DNA from: VRUE01 sp963695835
GTDB lineage: Bacteria; Actinomycetota; Thermoleophilia; Solirubrobacterales; 70-9
Direction: 5' to 3'
Assembly: GCA_963695835.1 (NCBI GenBank)
Contig: CAVOHR010000003.1
Span: forward strand, 310,001 to 374,000
Length of the DNA: 64,000 bases
Position numbers and translations under genes: made by a program. The notes beneath the pieces are model-generated. The model had not been told where the DNA came from. It was given only the letters and a program-made list of their open reading frames with translations, and searched no databases. This document shows, one piece after another, positions 48,928 through 59,891 of this stretch (the stretch's first letter is position 1; each line of letters starts with the position of its first letter).

Positions 48928-49632
48928 ATGAAACCGCCCGTGGCGATCCTCTGCGGCGGCCGCGGCACGCGGCTGCGGGAGCGGACCGAGACGGTGCCGA
49001 AGGCGCTGGTCGAGATCGGGGGGCGGCCGATCCTCTGGCATGTGATCGGGATCTACGCGGCGCAGGGGTTCGAGCGCTTTCTGCTCGCCACCGGCTATCT
49101 GGGCGAGGCGGTCGCGGAGTTTGTCGCGGCTGAGCCATGGCCCGACGCGATCGAGGTCGAGTGCGTCGACACCGGGGTCGACACGCCGACCGGCGGCCGG
49201 ATCGCGCGGCTGGCGGATCGGCTCGGCGGCGGCACCTTCTGCGCCACCTACGCCGACGGGGTCGCCGACGTCGACCTCGAGGCGCTGCTCGGCTTCCACC
49301 GCGAGCACGGCGAGGCGGCGACGATGACCGTGGTGCGGCCGCACCTGCAGTGGGGGCTCGCCGAGCTGGACGGCGACGGTCGGGTCGAGGGCTTTGTCGA
49401 GAAGCCGCGCAGCGAGCACTGGATCAACGGGGGGTTCTTCTGCTTCGAGCCCCGCGCGCTCGGCTATCTGGACGAGGACAGCGTGCTGGAGCGCGAGCCG
49501 CTGGAGCGCCTGGCCGCCGACGGGCAGCTGCGAGCCCACCGGCACGACGGCTTCTGGGACTGCATGGACACCTACAAGGACGCGGTGACGCTGAACGACC
49601 TCTGGGCTTCCGGAGAGGCGCCGTGGGCATGA
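48928..49632 (+). CDS. Sugar-phosphate nucleotidyltransferase (RfbF/glucose-1-phosphate cytidylyltransferase-like)
   Basis: This 234-residue protein activates a sugar 1-phosphate with an NTP. The signature loop is VAILCGGRGTRLRERTETVP (5-24), with KALVEIGGRPILWHVIGIYA next, then ATYADGVADVDL and HWINGGFFCFEPRAL. The spacing and the GR.ARL..RLG.GTF.ATYADGV pattern suit the cytidylyltransferase (RfbF) branch. It overlaps the following epimerase/dehydratase gene by four bases, and the pair would make a nucleotide sugar for surface glycans. Confidence 0.87.
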   Translation: MKPPVAILCGGRGTRLRERTETVPKALVEIGGRPILWHVIGIYAAQGFERFLLATGYLGEAVAEFVAAEPWPDAIEVECVDTGVDTPTGGRIARLADRLGGGTFCATYADGVADVDLEALLGFHREHGEAATMTVVRPHLQWGLAELDGDGRVEGFVEKPRSEHWINGGFFCFEPRALGYLDEDSVLEREPLERLAADGQLRAHRHDGFWDCMDTYKDAVTLNDLWASGEAPWA

Positions 49633-50609
49633 GCCGCGCTCTGGTCACCGGCGCCCACGGCTTCGTCGCCTCGCACCTGGCGAAGGCGCTGCTGGAGCGG
49701 GGGGAGGCCGTGCGGGTGCTGGACCGGCCGGCGCCGCGCGAGGCTGACGTCGGCGGCGAGCGGCGCTCGGGGCTGGAGCTGCTGGGGATCGCCGGCGAGG
49801 TCGAGCTGGCCGAGGGGGACCTGCGCGACGCCGAGGCGGTCTCGGCGGCGGTGGACGGCTGCGACTCCGTCTTCCACCTGGCCGCGCAGACGATCGTCGG
49901 GGTGGCGCGGCGCTCGCCGCTGGAGACGCTCGAGGTCAACGTGCGCGGGGCCTGGCACGTGTTCGAGGCCTGCCGCGAGCACGGTGCCGGGCGGGTCGTC
50001 TTCGCCTCCTCCGACAAGGCCTACGGGTCGAGCCCCGAGCTGCCCTACCGCGAGGACTTCCCGCTGCGCGCCGCCAACACCTACGACGCCAGCAAGGCGG
50101 CGGCGGACATCGTCGCCCGCAGCTACGTGCATGCCTACGGCCTGCCGCTGGCGGTCACCCGCTTCGCCAACGTCTATGGCGGCGGCGACCTCAACTTCTC
50201 GCGGCTGATCCCGGAGACCGTCGTCGCCGCGCTCGACGGCCGCGCACCGGTGATCCGCTCCGACGGCAGCCCCGAACGGGACTTCCTCCACGTCGACGAC
50301 GGCGTCTCCGCCTACCTGGCGATCGCCGCGGCGCTGGACCGCGGCGAGGCGGCGGGGGAGGCCTTCAACGCGGGCGGCGAGCGGCCGCATCCGGTGCGCG
50401 AGGTGGTCACGCTGATCGCCGAGCTTGCCGGCAGCGGGGTCGAGCCGGACTTCCGGGGATCCGGCAACCCGGACGGCGAGATCGATCGCCAGTTCGTCGA
50501 TTCGACGAAGCTGCGCGGGCTGACCGGCTGGGCGCCGGCGGTCGGCCTCGAGGACGGCCTGCACCGTACCCTCGACTGGTACCGCGAGCACCCGGAGGCG
50601 AGGCCGTAG
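49629..50609 (+). CDS. NAD-dependent epimerase/dehydratase (SDR family)
   Basis: This 326-residue extended short-chain dehydrogenase acts on nucleotide sugars. It has the Rossmann motif ALVTGAHGFVASHLAKALLE (4-23) and HLAAQTIVGVARRSPLETLE. The catalytic Ser lies in FASSDKAYGSS and the YxxxK in NTYDASKAAADIVARSY. VTRFANVYGGGDLNFSRLIP and RDFLHVDDGVSAY are typical of CDP-glucose or GDP-mannose 4,6-dehydratases. With the neighbouring nucleotidyltransferase it probably forms a two-step route to a modified nucleotide sugar. Confidence 0.87.
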   Translation: MSRALVTGAHGFVASHLAKALLERGEAVRVLDRPAPREADVGGERRSGLELLGIAGEVELAEGDLRDAEAVSAAVDGCDSVFHLAAQTIVGVARRSPLETLEVNVRGAWHVFEACREHGAGRVVFASSDKAYGSSPELPYREDFPLRAANTYDASKAAADIVARSYVHAYGLPLAVTRFANVYGGGDLNFSRLIPETVVAALDGRAPVIRSDGSPERDFLHVDDGVSAYLAIAAALDRGEAAGEAFNAGGERPHPVREVVTLIAELAGSGVEPDFRGSGNPDGEIDRQFVDSTKLRGLTGWAPAVGLEDGLHRTLDWYREHPEARP

Positions 50610-50611
50610 CG

Positions 50612-50968
50612 ATGTGCGGGCGCTTCACGGTCGACGGCGGCGAGCCGTTCGCCTTCGCCGGCATCTGCACACGCAAGGAGTGGGAGGGCGCCGGGGACCG
50701 CGGCGTCGCCGACGGCTGGCTCTACAGCTGCACGATCGTCACCACGACGCCGAACGAGGTCGTCGCCAAGGTGCACGACCGGATGCCGGCGATCCTGCCG
50801 GGCGCGGAGGCCGAGGCGGCCTGGCTGCGCCTCGACCTCGAGGTCGAGGACGCGGTTGCGCTATGCGCGCCGCTGCCCGCCTCGCGGATGGACGGCGCCC
50901 CCGCCAACCCGAGGCTGAACAAGGTCGGCAGCGGAGTCGAGGGCCCGGAGCTGCTGGTCGCTCCCTAG
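50612..50968 (+). CDS. Internally deleted SRAP (YedK/HMCES-like) protein
   Basis: SRAP proteins crosslink to abasic sites in single-stranded DNA through Cys2. This one is 118 residues, about half the usual 200-230. It opens MCGRFTV, the invariant N-terminus with Cys2, and then jumps straight into DGGEPFAFAGI. In normal members that segment comes after about 100-120 more residues. The rest follows the family: SCTIVTTTPNEVVAKVHDRM (with the active-site His), PAILPGAEAEAAWL, VGSGVEGPELL. The region carrying the catalytic Asn and Glu is missing in frame. It may be inactive or a minimal variant. Confidence 0.75.
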   Translation: MCGRFTVDGGEPFAFAGICTRKEWEGAGDRGVADGWLYSCTIVTTTPNEVVAKVHDRMPAILPGAEAEAAWLRLDLEVEDAVALCAPLPASRMDGAPANPRLNKVGSGVEGPELLVAP

Positions 50969-51687
50969 AGCGAACCCGCGGTCCGCACCGTGGCCGCGCC
51001 GGCGGCGGTCTGGACCGTGCAGGCGATCCGCGCCGACGGGGTCGTCGTCGTCCGCCAGACGGCGGCGAGGCCGAGCTCGAGCGGCTCCTCGGGCCGGCCC
51101 TCTGGCAGGCCCCACTGCCACACCTGGACGCCCTCCTTGAAGGTCCCCCAGCTGACCGTCGGGCCGGGCTCGGTGGTGAAGACCGGGAAGACGTCGCCGA
51201 ATTCGAGCGAGGCGAGCTCGTCGCCGTGGACGTTGAACTCGACCAGCACGGTTTCCGGCACGTCGCCCTGGTCGAGCAGTTCCTTGCCTTCGCCGGTCGA
51301 GCGCGGGTAGGCGGCGCGGCTGCCCGGCGTGTGGGCGACCAGCGTGCGGGGCGGATGCGGGACGTGCATGGCGCAGCGCAGCCTGCCCTGGCCGACCGCG
51401 GAGCCGGGCGCGATCGTCAGCACCGAGGCGACCCGGTAGAGCCGGTAGCCGCTGATGTTGCCTTCGCTGACCCGGATGCCGCCTTCGGAGAGCCGCATCG
51501 AGCCGCCGCCGGGAATCGCCGCCGGCTTCGAGTCCGGCAACGGTCCCTTGGCGATCCATTCCAGCTGCGCCGCACTGCCCACCGGCCCGCTGGTAGCCAG
51601 CGCCGCCGCCGCCACGGTAGCCACCAGCCCCACCGCGATCACGACAAGCGCCCCCCGCGGCGGGCGAGTCTTCAGGGCCTCCTTCAT
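50965..51687 (-). CDS. Membrane-anchored or secreted protein of unknown function
   Basis: This 240-residue protein has one N-terminal hydrophobic segment (ALVVIAVGLVATVAAAALATS), which may be a signal anchor, followed by a beta-rich extracytoplasmic domain. Recognisable pieces are AVGQGRLRCAMHVPHPPRTL, YPRSTGEGKELLDQGDVPET and VWQWGLPEGRPEEPLELGLA. Two cysteines could form a disulfide. I do not recognise a named family. It converges tail-to-tail with the SRAP gene, with overlapping stop codons, and starts next to tRNA-Arg. Confidence 0.6.
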   Translation of the reverse strand: MKEALKTRPPRGALVVIAVGLVATVAAAALATSGPVGSAAQLEWIAKGPLPDSKPAAIPGGGSMRLSEGGIRVSEGNISGYRLYRVASVLTIAPGSAVGQGRLRCAMHVPHPPRTLVAHTPGSRAAYPRSTGEGKELLDQGDVPETVLVEFNVHGDELASLEFGDVFPVFTTEPGPTVSWGTFKEGVQVWQWGLPEGRPEEPLELGLAAVWRTTTTPSARIACTVQTAAGAATVRTAGSL

Positions 51688-51689
51688 GA

Positions 51690-51763
51690 CGCGCCCGACA
51701 GGATTCGAACCTGTGGCCTCCGCCTCCGGAGGGCGGCGCTCTATCCAGCTGAGCTACGGGCGC
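51690..51763 (-). tRNA. tRNA-Arg (CCG)
   Basis: On the minus strand the acceptor stem GCGCCCG/CGGGCGC, the D-arm GCTC...GAGC, and the anticodon arm CCGCC-CTCCGGA-GGCGG give anticodon CCG. The T-arm is ACAGG-TTCGAAT-CCTGT. It reads CGG, a frequent arginine codon in this genome. CCA is not encoded. Confidence 0.94.
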
Positions 51764-51820
51764 GGGAGGCCCAGTCTAGCTTCGCGTGCCGCGCGAGCCG
51801 GGTCGCGTAGGCTCGCGGCC

Positions 51821-52801
51821 ATGGATCTCTCGGTCGCCTTTCTCGGCACGGGCGGGGCCGTGCCTTCGGCGCGGCGCAATACGGCGAGCCTGCTGGTCGC
51901 GCGCGGGGGGGAACGGCTCTTGTTCGACTGCGGCGAGGGGACGCAGCGGCAGATGCAGCGCTCGCTCGGGCTGGTCCAGGTCGACGAGATCTACTTCACC
52001 CACTTCCACGCCGACCACTTCCTCGGCCTGCCGGGGTTGCTGAAGACCTACGATTTGACCGAGCGCGAGCGGCCGCTGACGATCTACGGGCCGCGGGGCC
52101 TGCGCGAGCTGATCGGGAGCCTCGGCCGGGTGATCGGCCGGGTCAAGTACAAGCTGGACCTGGTCGAGCTCGAGGCCGGCGAAGCCGTGCACCGCGACGG
52201 CGCCGAGGTGCGCGCCTTCCCGGTCGAGCACGGCGTCCGCGCCCAAGGCTACGCGCTGGTCGAGGAGGAGCGACCCGGGCGCTTCGACCCGGAGGCGGCA
52301 AAGCGGCTTGGCGTCGAGGAAGGGCCGGACTTCGCCGCCCTGCAGCGTGGCGAGACGGTGGGCGGTTCCGCGGGACCGGTCCAGCCCGGCGACGTGATGG
52401 GCGAGTCGCGCCCCGCTCGCACCCTGGCGATCACCGGCGACACCGCGCCGTGCCACGCCACCGTCGAGGCCGCCCGCGGCGCCGAGCTGCTGATCCACGA
52501 CTCGAGCTTCGCGGAGGAGGAGGCGCAGCGAGCCGCCGACACCGGCCACTCGACCGTCGGTCAGGCCGCGGCCGTCGCCCGCGAGGCCGGGGTGAAGATG
52601 CTCGCCCTGGTCCACATCTCCTCCCGCTACCACGTCGGCAGGGTGCTCGAGGAGGCGCGCGAGGTCTTCGAGCCCTCGGTCGCCCCGAAAGACTTCGACA
52701 CGATCGAGATCCCGTTCCCCGAGCGGGGAGCTCCCAAGCTCGTGCAAAACGGAACGAGGGAGGAGGACCCGCCCCCTTGCTACTCTCACCGCGTCCTTTA
52801 A
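51821..52801 (+). CDS. rnz: Ribonuclease Z
   Basis: RNase Z removes the 3' trailer of tRNA precursors, which matters here because the tRNAs in this window lack encoded CCA. The 326-residue MBL enzyme has the zinc motif YFTHFHADHFLGLPGLL (HxHxDH at about 63-68), FPVEHGVRAQGYAL, LAITGDTAPC with the bridging Asp, and LVHISSRYH near the end. The phosphate-binding segment FLGTGGAVPSARRNTASLLV opens the protein. The ATG at 51821 is chosen as the family start. Confidence 0.93.
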   Translation: MDLSVAFLGTGGAVPSARRNTASLLVARGGERLLFDCGEGTQRQMQRSLGLVQVDEIYFTHFHADHFLGLPGLLKTYDLTERERPLTIYGPRGLRELIGSLGRVIGRVKYKLDLVELEAGEAVHRDGAEVRAFPVEHGVRAQGYALVEEERPGRFDPEAAKRLGVEEGPDFAALQRGETVGGSAGPVQPGDVMGESRPARTLAITGDTAPCHATVEAARGAELLIHDSSFAEEEAQRAADTGHSTVGQAAAVAREAGVKMLALVHISSRYHVGRVLEEAREVFEPSVAPKDFDTIEIPFPERGAPKLVQNGTREEDPPPCYSHRVL

Positions 52802-52834
52802 CCCGGTCCCGCGAGGCCAGTAAGGAGCACCAGA

Positions 52835-53398
52835 GTGAGCGAGAAGGTCGTGCTCGAGCGCGACGACCTGAGGCGAACGCTGCGGCGGGTCGCCCACGAG
52901 ATCGCCGAGAAGAATCCGGAGCCCGACGGCTTGGCGATCGTCGGCATCCACACCCGTGGTGCGGTCATCGCCCGCCGGCTGCACGCCCTGATCGGCGAGC
53001 TGACGGCGGCCGAGGCGCCGATCGGCGACCTCGACATCTCCTTCTACCGCGACGATGTCGGCGCCAAGTCGGCGCTCGCCTCCCAGCCGGTCGTCCACGC
53101 CTCGCACATCGACTTCGACCTGACCGGCCGGACAGTCGTGCTGGTCGACGACGTGCTCTTCACCGGCCGCACCGTGCGGGCGGCGATCGACGCCCTGTTC
53201 GACTACGGACGGCCGCAACGGGTCCAGCTCGCGGTCCTCTGCGACCGCGGCCACCGCGAGCTGCCGATCCGTCCCGACTACGTCGGCAAGAACCTTCCCA
53301 CCGCGCGCGGCGAGCGGGTCAACGTCCGCCTCGAGGAGACCGACGAGGTCGACGAGGTGACGATCTCCGAGCCGCAGGCCGCGGAGGTCCCGGCATGA
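52835..53398 (+). CDS. pyrR: PyrR bifunctional regulator/uracil phosphoribosyltransferase
   Basis: PyrR binds pyr mRNA in response to UMP to control the operon, and has uracil phosphoribosyltransferase activity. The 187-residue protein has the PRPP-binding loop TVVLVDDVLFTGRTVRAAID (about 100-119), AIVGIHTRGAVIARRL, and DLDISFYRDDVGAKSALASQ. The GTG start is used. The 33-base gap after rnz is too short for a normal attenuator, so any RNA target would be inside rnz or act differently (for example over the ribosome-binding site). It overlaps pyrB by ATGA. Confidence 0.95.
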   Translation: MSEKVVLERDDLRRTLRRVAHEIAEKNPEPDGLAIVGIHTRGAVIARRLHALIGELTAAEAPIGDLDISFYRDDVGAKSALASQPVVHASHIDFDLTGRTVVLVDDVLFTGRTVRAAIDALFDYGRPQRVQLAVLCDRGHRELPIRPDYVGKNLPTARGERVNVRLEETDEVDEVTISEPQAAEVPA

Positions 53399-54324
53399 GG
53401 CACCTGCTGGCGATCGAGCAGCTCTCGCGCGAGGAGATCGAGGCGATCCTCGACCGCGCCGAGAGCTTCGCCGAGGTCGGCCGCCGCGACATCAAGAAAG
53501 TGCCGACGCTGCGCGGGCGCACGGTCGTCACCCTCTTCTACGAGGCGAGCACCCGCACCAGCTCCTCCTTCGAGCTGGCCGCGAAGCGCCTCTCCGCCGA
53601 CCTCGTCTCGGTCAAGGCTGCGGGCTCCTCGGTCGACAAGGGCGAGTCGCTGAAGGACACCGTCGCCACCCTCTCCGCCTACGACCCGGCGGCGATCGTG
53701 ATCCGCCACCCCTACGCCGGCGCCGCCCAGCTCGTCGCCCAGTGGAGCGAGGCGGCGGTGGTCAACGCCGGCGACGGCAAGCACGAGCACCCCAGCCAGG
53801 CGCTGCTCGACCTCTTCACCCTGCGCCGCCGCCTCGACACGCTGGAGGGGAAGCGGGTCTGGATCGTCGGCGACGTCCTCCACAGCCGCGTCGCCCGCTC
53901 CAACCTGGTCGCCTTCCAGGCGATGGGGGCCGAGGTGACGGTCTGCGGGCCGCCGGCGCTGATCCCGCGCGGGATCGAGCAGCTCGGCTGCGAGGTCTCC
54001 TACTCGCTCGAGCGGCTCGGCGAGGCCGACGTCGTCTACGCGCTGCGCCTCCAGCGGGAGCGGATGGCGGAGAGCTTCGTGCCCTCGATCCGCGAGTACA
54101 CGGCCCGCTTCCAGGTCGATTCGCGCCGCCTCGGCCCGCGCCAGCTGCTGATGCACCCCGGTCCGGTCAACCGCGGCGTCGAGCTGTCCGGGGAGGCGAT
54201 CGACTCGCCGCAGTCGCTGATCGCCGAGCAGGTCGCCTCCGGCCTGGTCGTGCGGATGGCGATCCTCTACGAGCTGCTGGCAGCCCGCGACCGCAGCGAA
54301 GAGATGGTCGGGCAGCCGGCGTGA
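53395..54324 (+). CDS. pyrB: Aspartate carbamoyltransferase catalytic subunit
   Basis: PyrB joins carbamoyl phosphate and aspartate, the second step of pyrimidine synthesis. The 309-residue protein has the carbamoyl-phosphate loop LFYEASTRTSSSFELAAKRL (STRTS), KAAGSSVDKGESLKDT, the HPSQALLDLFTL motif, and LLMHPGPVNRGVEL. No regulatory pyrI follows. Both gene junctions are 4-bp overlaps, so expression is tightly coupled with pyrR and pyrC. Confidence 0.97.
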   Translation: MRHLLAIEQLSREEIEAILDRAESFAEVGRRDIKKVPTLRGRTVVTLFYEASTRTSSSFELAAKRLSADLVSVKAAGSSVDKGESLKDTVATLSAYDPAAIVIRHPYAGAAQLVAQWSEAAVVNAGDGKHEHPSQALLDLFTLRRRLDTLEGKRVWIVGDVLHSRVARSNLVAFQAMGAEVTVCGPPALIPRGIEQLGCEVSYSLERLGEADVVYALRLQRERMAESFVPSIREYTARFQVDSRRLGPRQLLMHPGPVNRGVELSGEAIDSPQSLIAEQVASGLVVRMAILYELLAARDRSEEMVGQPA

Positions 54325-55670
54325 GCCTCGCCGACTCGCTCGACCTGCGCTCCGCCGCGAGCGCCGAGCTGGTTCTGCGCGGCGTCACCGTGCTCGATCC
54401 GGTCGCCGGCGTCGACGGCGTCCACGACCTGATCGTCCGCGCCGGCCGAATCGCCGAGCTGGCCTCCCCGGGCGCGGCCGAGGCGGGCGGCGCCGAGGAG
54501 GTGGACGCCGAGGGCCTGCACGCCTTCCCCGCTTTCTTCGACCCGCATGTCCACCTGCGCGTTCCCGGCCAGGAGCACAAGGAGGACATCGAGACCGGCA
54601 GTCGCGCCGCCGCCGCCGGCGGCTACTGCGGCGCGATCGCGATGGCCAACACCGAACCGCCGGTCTCGACCCCGGCCGACGTCGAGGCGCTGCGCCAGGC
54701 CGCCCGCCAGGGTGCCTCGGTCGCGGTCGGCTTCCTGGCCACGGTGACCCGCGGCATGGCCGGCGAGGAGCTGACCGAGATGGGAGAGCTGCGCGAGGCG
54801 GGAGCGCTCGGCTTCAGCGACGACGGGCTGCCGATCCGCAGCGCCCGCGTCCTCCGCCGCGCCCTCCAGTACCAGCGGCTTTGCGGCGGCACGATCGCCC
54901 TGCACGAGGAGGACGCCGAGCTGTCCGGGGGCGGCGTCATGCACGAGGGGCCGGTCTCGGCGGCGCTCGGCCTGGCCGGCATCCCCTCGGTCTCGGAGTC
55001 GACGATGATCGCCCGCGACGCCGCCCTCGCCGCGTACGAGGGGGCGCACATCCACATCCAGCACCTCTCCGCCGCCGAGTCGGTCGAGGCGGTCCGCGCC
55101 GCCAAGGCGGCCGGTGTGCGGATCAGCTGCGAGGCCAGCCCGCACCACCTCTGCCTCAGCGACGAGGCGGTCCGCAGCCTCGACCCGAGCCGCTTCAAGA
55201 TGAACCCGCCGCTGCGCTCCGAGGCCGACCGCCAGGCGCTGATCGCGGGCCTGCGCGAGGGCACGATCGACTGCATCGCCACCGACCACGCACCGCACGC
55301 GGCAGAGGAAAAGGAAGTCCCCTTCGAGCAGGCGGCGATGGGGGTGACCGGGCTGGAGACGGCCTTCGCGGCGCTCCACACCGACCTCGTCCTGCCCGGC
55401 GTCCTCGGTCTCGGCCAGGTGATAGAGCGGCTGAGCGGCGGCGCCGAGCCGTTCGGCGTCGAACGGCCGAGCCTTGCGCCCGGCAGCGAGGCGAACGTCG
55501 CCCTCTGTGACCTCGGCGCCGAGTGGACGGTCGGCGAGGACGGCTACGAGAGCCGCTCGCAGAACTCCTGGTGCGCCGGCAGGAAGCTGACCGGCCGGGT
55601 GCTGATGACCGTCGCCGCCGGCCAGGTCGCCTACCGGCTGCGCAGCTTCTCCCTGGGGGTAGCCGCATGA
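54321..55670 (+). CDS. pyrC: Dihydroorotase
   Basis: Dihydroorotase closes carbamoyl-aspartate to dihydroorotate. The 449-residue class I amidohydrolase keeps the metal ligands: FDPHVHLRVPGQEHKEDIET (HxH), IALHEEDAEL, HIHIQHLSAAESVE, SPHHLCL, and the catalytic Asp in CIATDHAPHAAEEKE. The start is GTG, overlapping pyrB by GTGA. All domains are intact. Confidence 0.96.
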   Translation: MSLADSLDLRSAASAELVLRGVTVLDPVAGVDGVHDLIVRAGRIAELASPGAAEAGGAEEVDAEGLHAFPAFFDPHVHLRVPGQEHKEDIETGSRAAAAGGYCGAIAMANTEPPVSTPADVEALRQAARQGASVAVGFLATVTRGMAGEELTEMGELREAGALGFSDDGLPIRSARVLRRALQYQRLCGGTIALHEEDAELSGGGVMHEGPVSAALGLAGIPSVSESTMIARDAALAAYEGAHIHIQHLSAAESVEAVRAAKAAGVRISCEASPHHLCLSDEAVRSLDPSRFKMNPPLRSEADRQALIAGLREGTIDCIATDHAPHAAEEKEVPFEQAAMGVTGLETAFAALHTDLVLPGVLGLGQVIERLSGGAEPFGVERPSLAPGSEANVALCDLGAEWTVGEDGYESRSQNSWCAGRKLTGRVLMTVAAGQVAYRLRSFSLGVAA

Positions 55671-56792
55671 TCCCCAGCGGAATGAGTAGTGGGGGGTACC
55701 TGCTGCTGGAGGACGGGACCCGGCTCGACGGGGTCGCCTGCGGACACGAGGGCGCGGTCACCGGAGAGGTCGTCTTCAACACCGCGATGACCGGCTACCA
55801 GGAGTCGCTCACCGACCCTTCCTACGCCGGCCAGATCATCGTCTTCACCTACCCGCTGATCGGCAACTACGGCGTCTCCGCCGAGGCGATGGAGTCCGAC
55901 CGCGCCCACGCCTGCGGGGTGGTGATGCGCGACGCCAGGAACCGCGAGGACGTCGCCACCGCCGAGGGCGGCTGGCTCGACTGGCTCGCCGATTGTGGCG
56001 TGCCGGGCATCTCCGGCGTCGACACCCGCGCCCTCGTCCGCCACATCCGCGACCGCGGCGCGATGCGCGGCGGCATCTTCCCCGCCGAGCTGGCCGAGTC
56101 CGAGGCGCGCGAGCGGGTCGCCGCCGAGCCGCCGATGGACGGCGCCGACCTCGCCCGCACCGTCACCCCGCCGGAGCCGGTCCGCTTCGAGGGCGACGGC
56201 CCGCACGTGGTCGGAATCGACACCGGCGTCAAGCTCAACATCGTCCGCGAGCTGCGCCGGCGCGGCTGCCGCCTCACCTTGCTGCCCTGCGACAGCGGCG
56301 CCGAGCGGGTGCTCGCCGAGGATCCCGACGTCGTCTTCCTCGCCAACGGGCCCGGCGATCCCGGTGCCCTCGGCTACGTCGTCGACACCGTGCGCGAGCT
56401 GGTCGGGCGCAAGCCCATCTTCGGCATCTGCCTCGGCCACCAGCTGCTCTGCCGCGCGGTCGGCCTCGAGACCTTCAAGCTGCCGTTCGGCCACCGCGGC
56501 GCCAACCACCCGGTCAAGGAGCTGGCGACGGGACGGATCGAGATCACCTCGCAGAACCACGGCTTCGCCGTGCGGGGCCCGGGCGGCGAGCCGCGGATCG
56601 AGGCCGACGAGCCGGTCCGCTGGGCGACCGACTTCGGCGCCGCCGAGCTGTCCCACCTGAACCTCTACGACCGCACCGTGGAGGGCCTGGTGCTGAAGGA
56701 CGTCGCCGCGGCGACCGTCCAGTACCACCCGGAGGCCGGCCCCGGCCCGCACGACGCCCGCCACCTCTTCGACGACTTCCTCGAGCTGGCCC

Positions 56793-56800
<8 letters not shown>
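55667..56800 (+). CDS. carA: Carbamoyl-phosphate synthase small subunit
   Basis: CarA is the glutaminase subunit that delivers ammonia to CarB. The 377 residues contain the N-terminal domain (GYLLLEDGTRLDGVACGHEG, NTAMTGYQESLTDPSYAGQI) and the triad glutaminase domain. The latter has VVFLANGPGDPGAL, FGICLGHQLLCRAVG (nucleophile Cys), SQNHGFAV and YHPEAGPGPHDARHLF (His and Glu). It overlaps pyrC by ATGA and carB by 8 bp. Confidence 0.97.
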
Positions 56801-59887
<3,087 letters not shown>

Positions 59888-59891
<4 letters not shown>

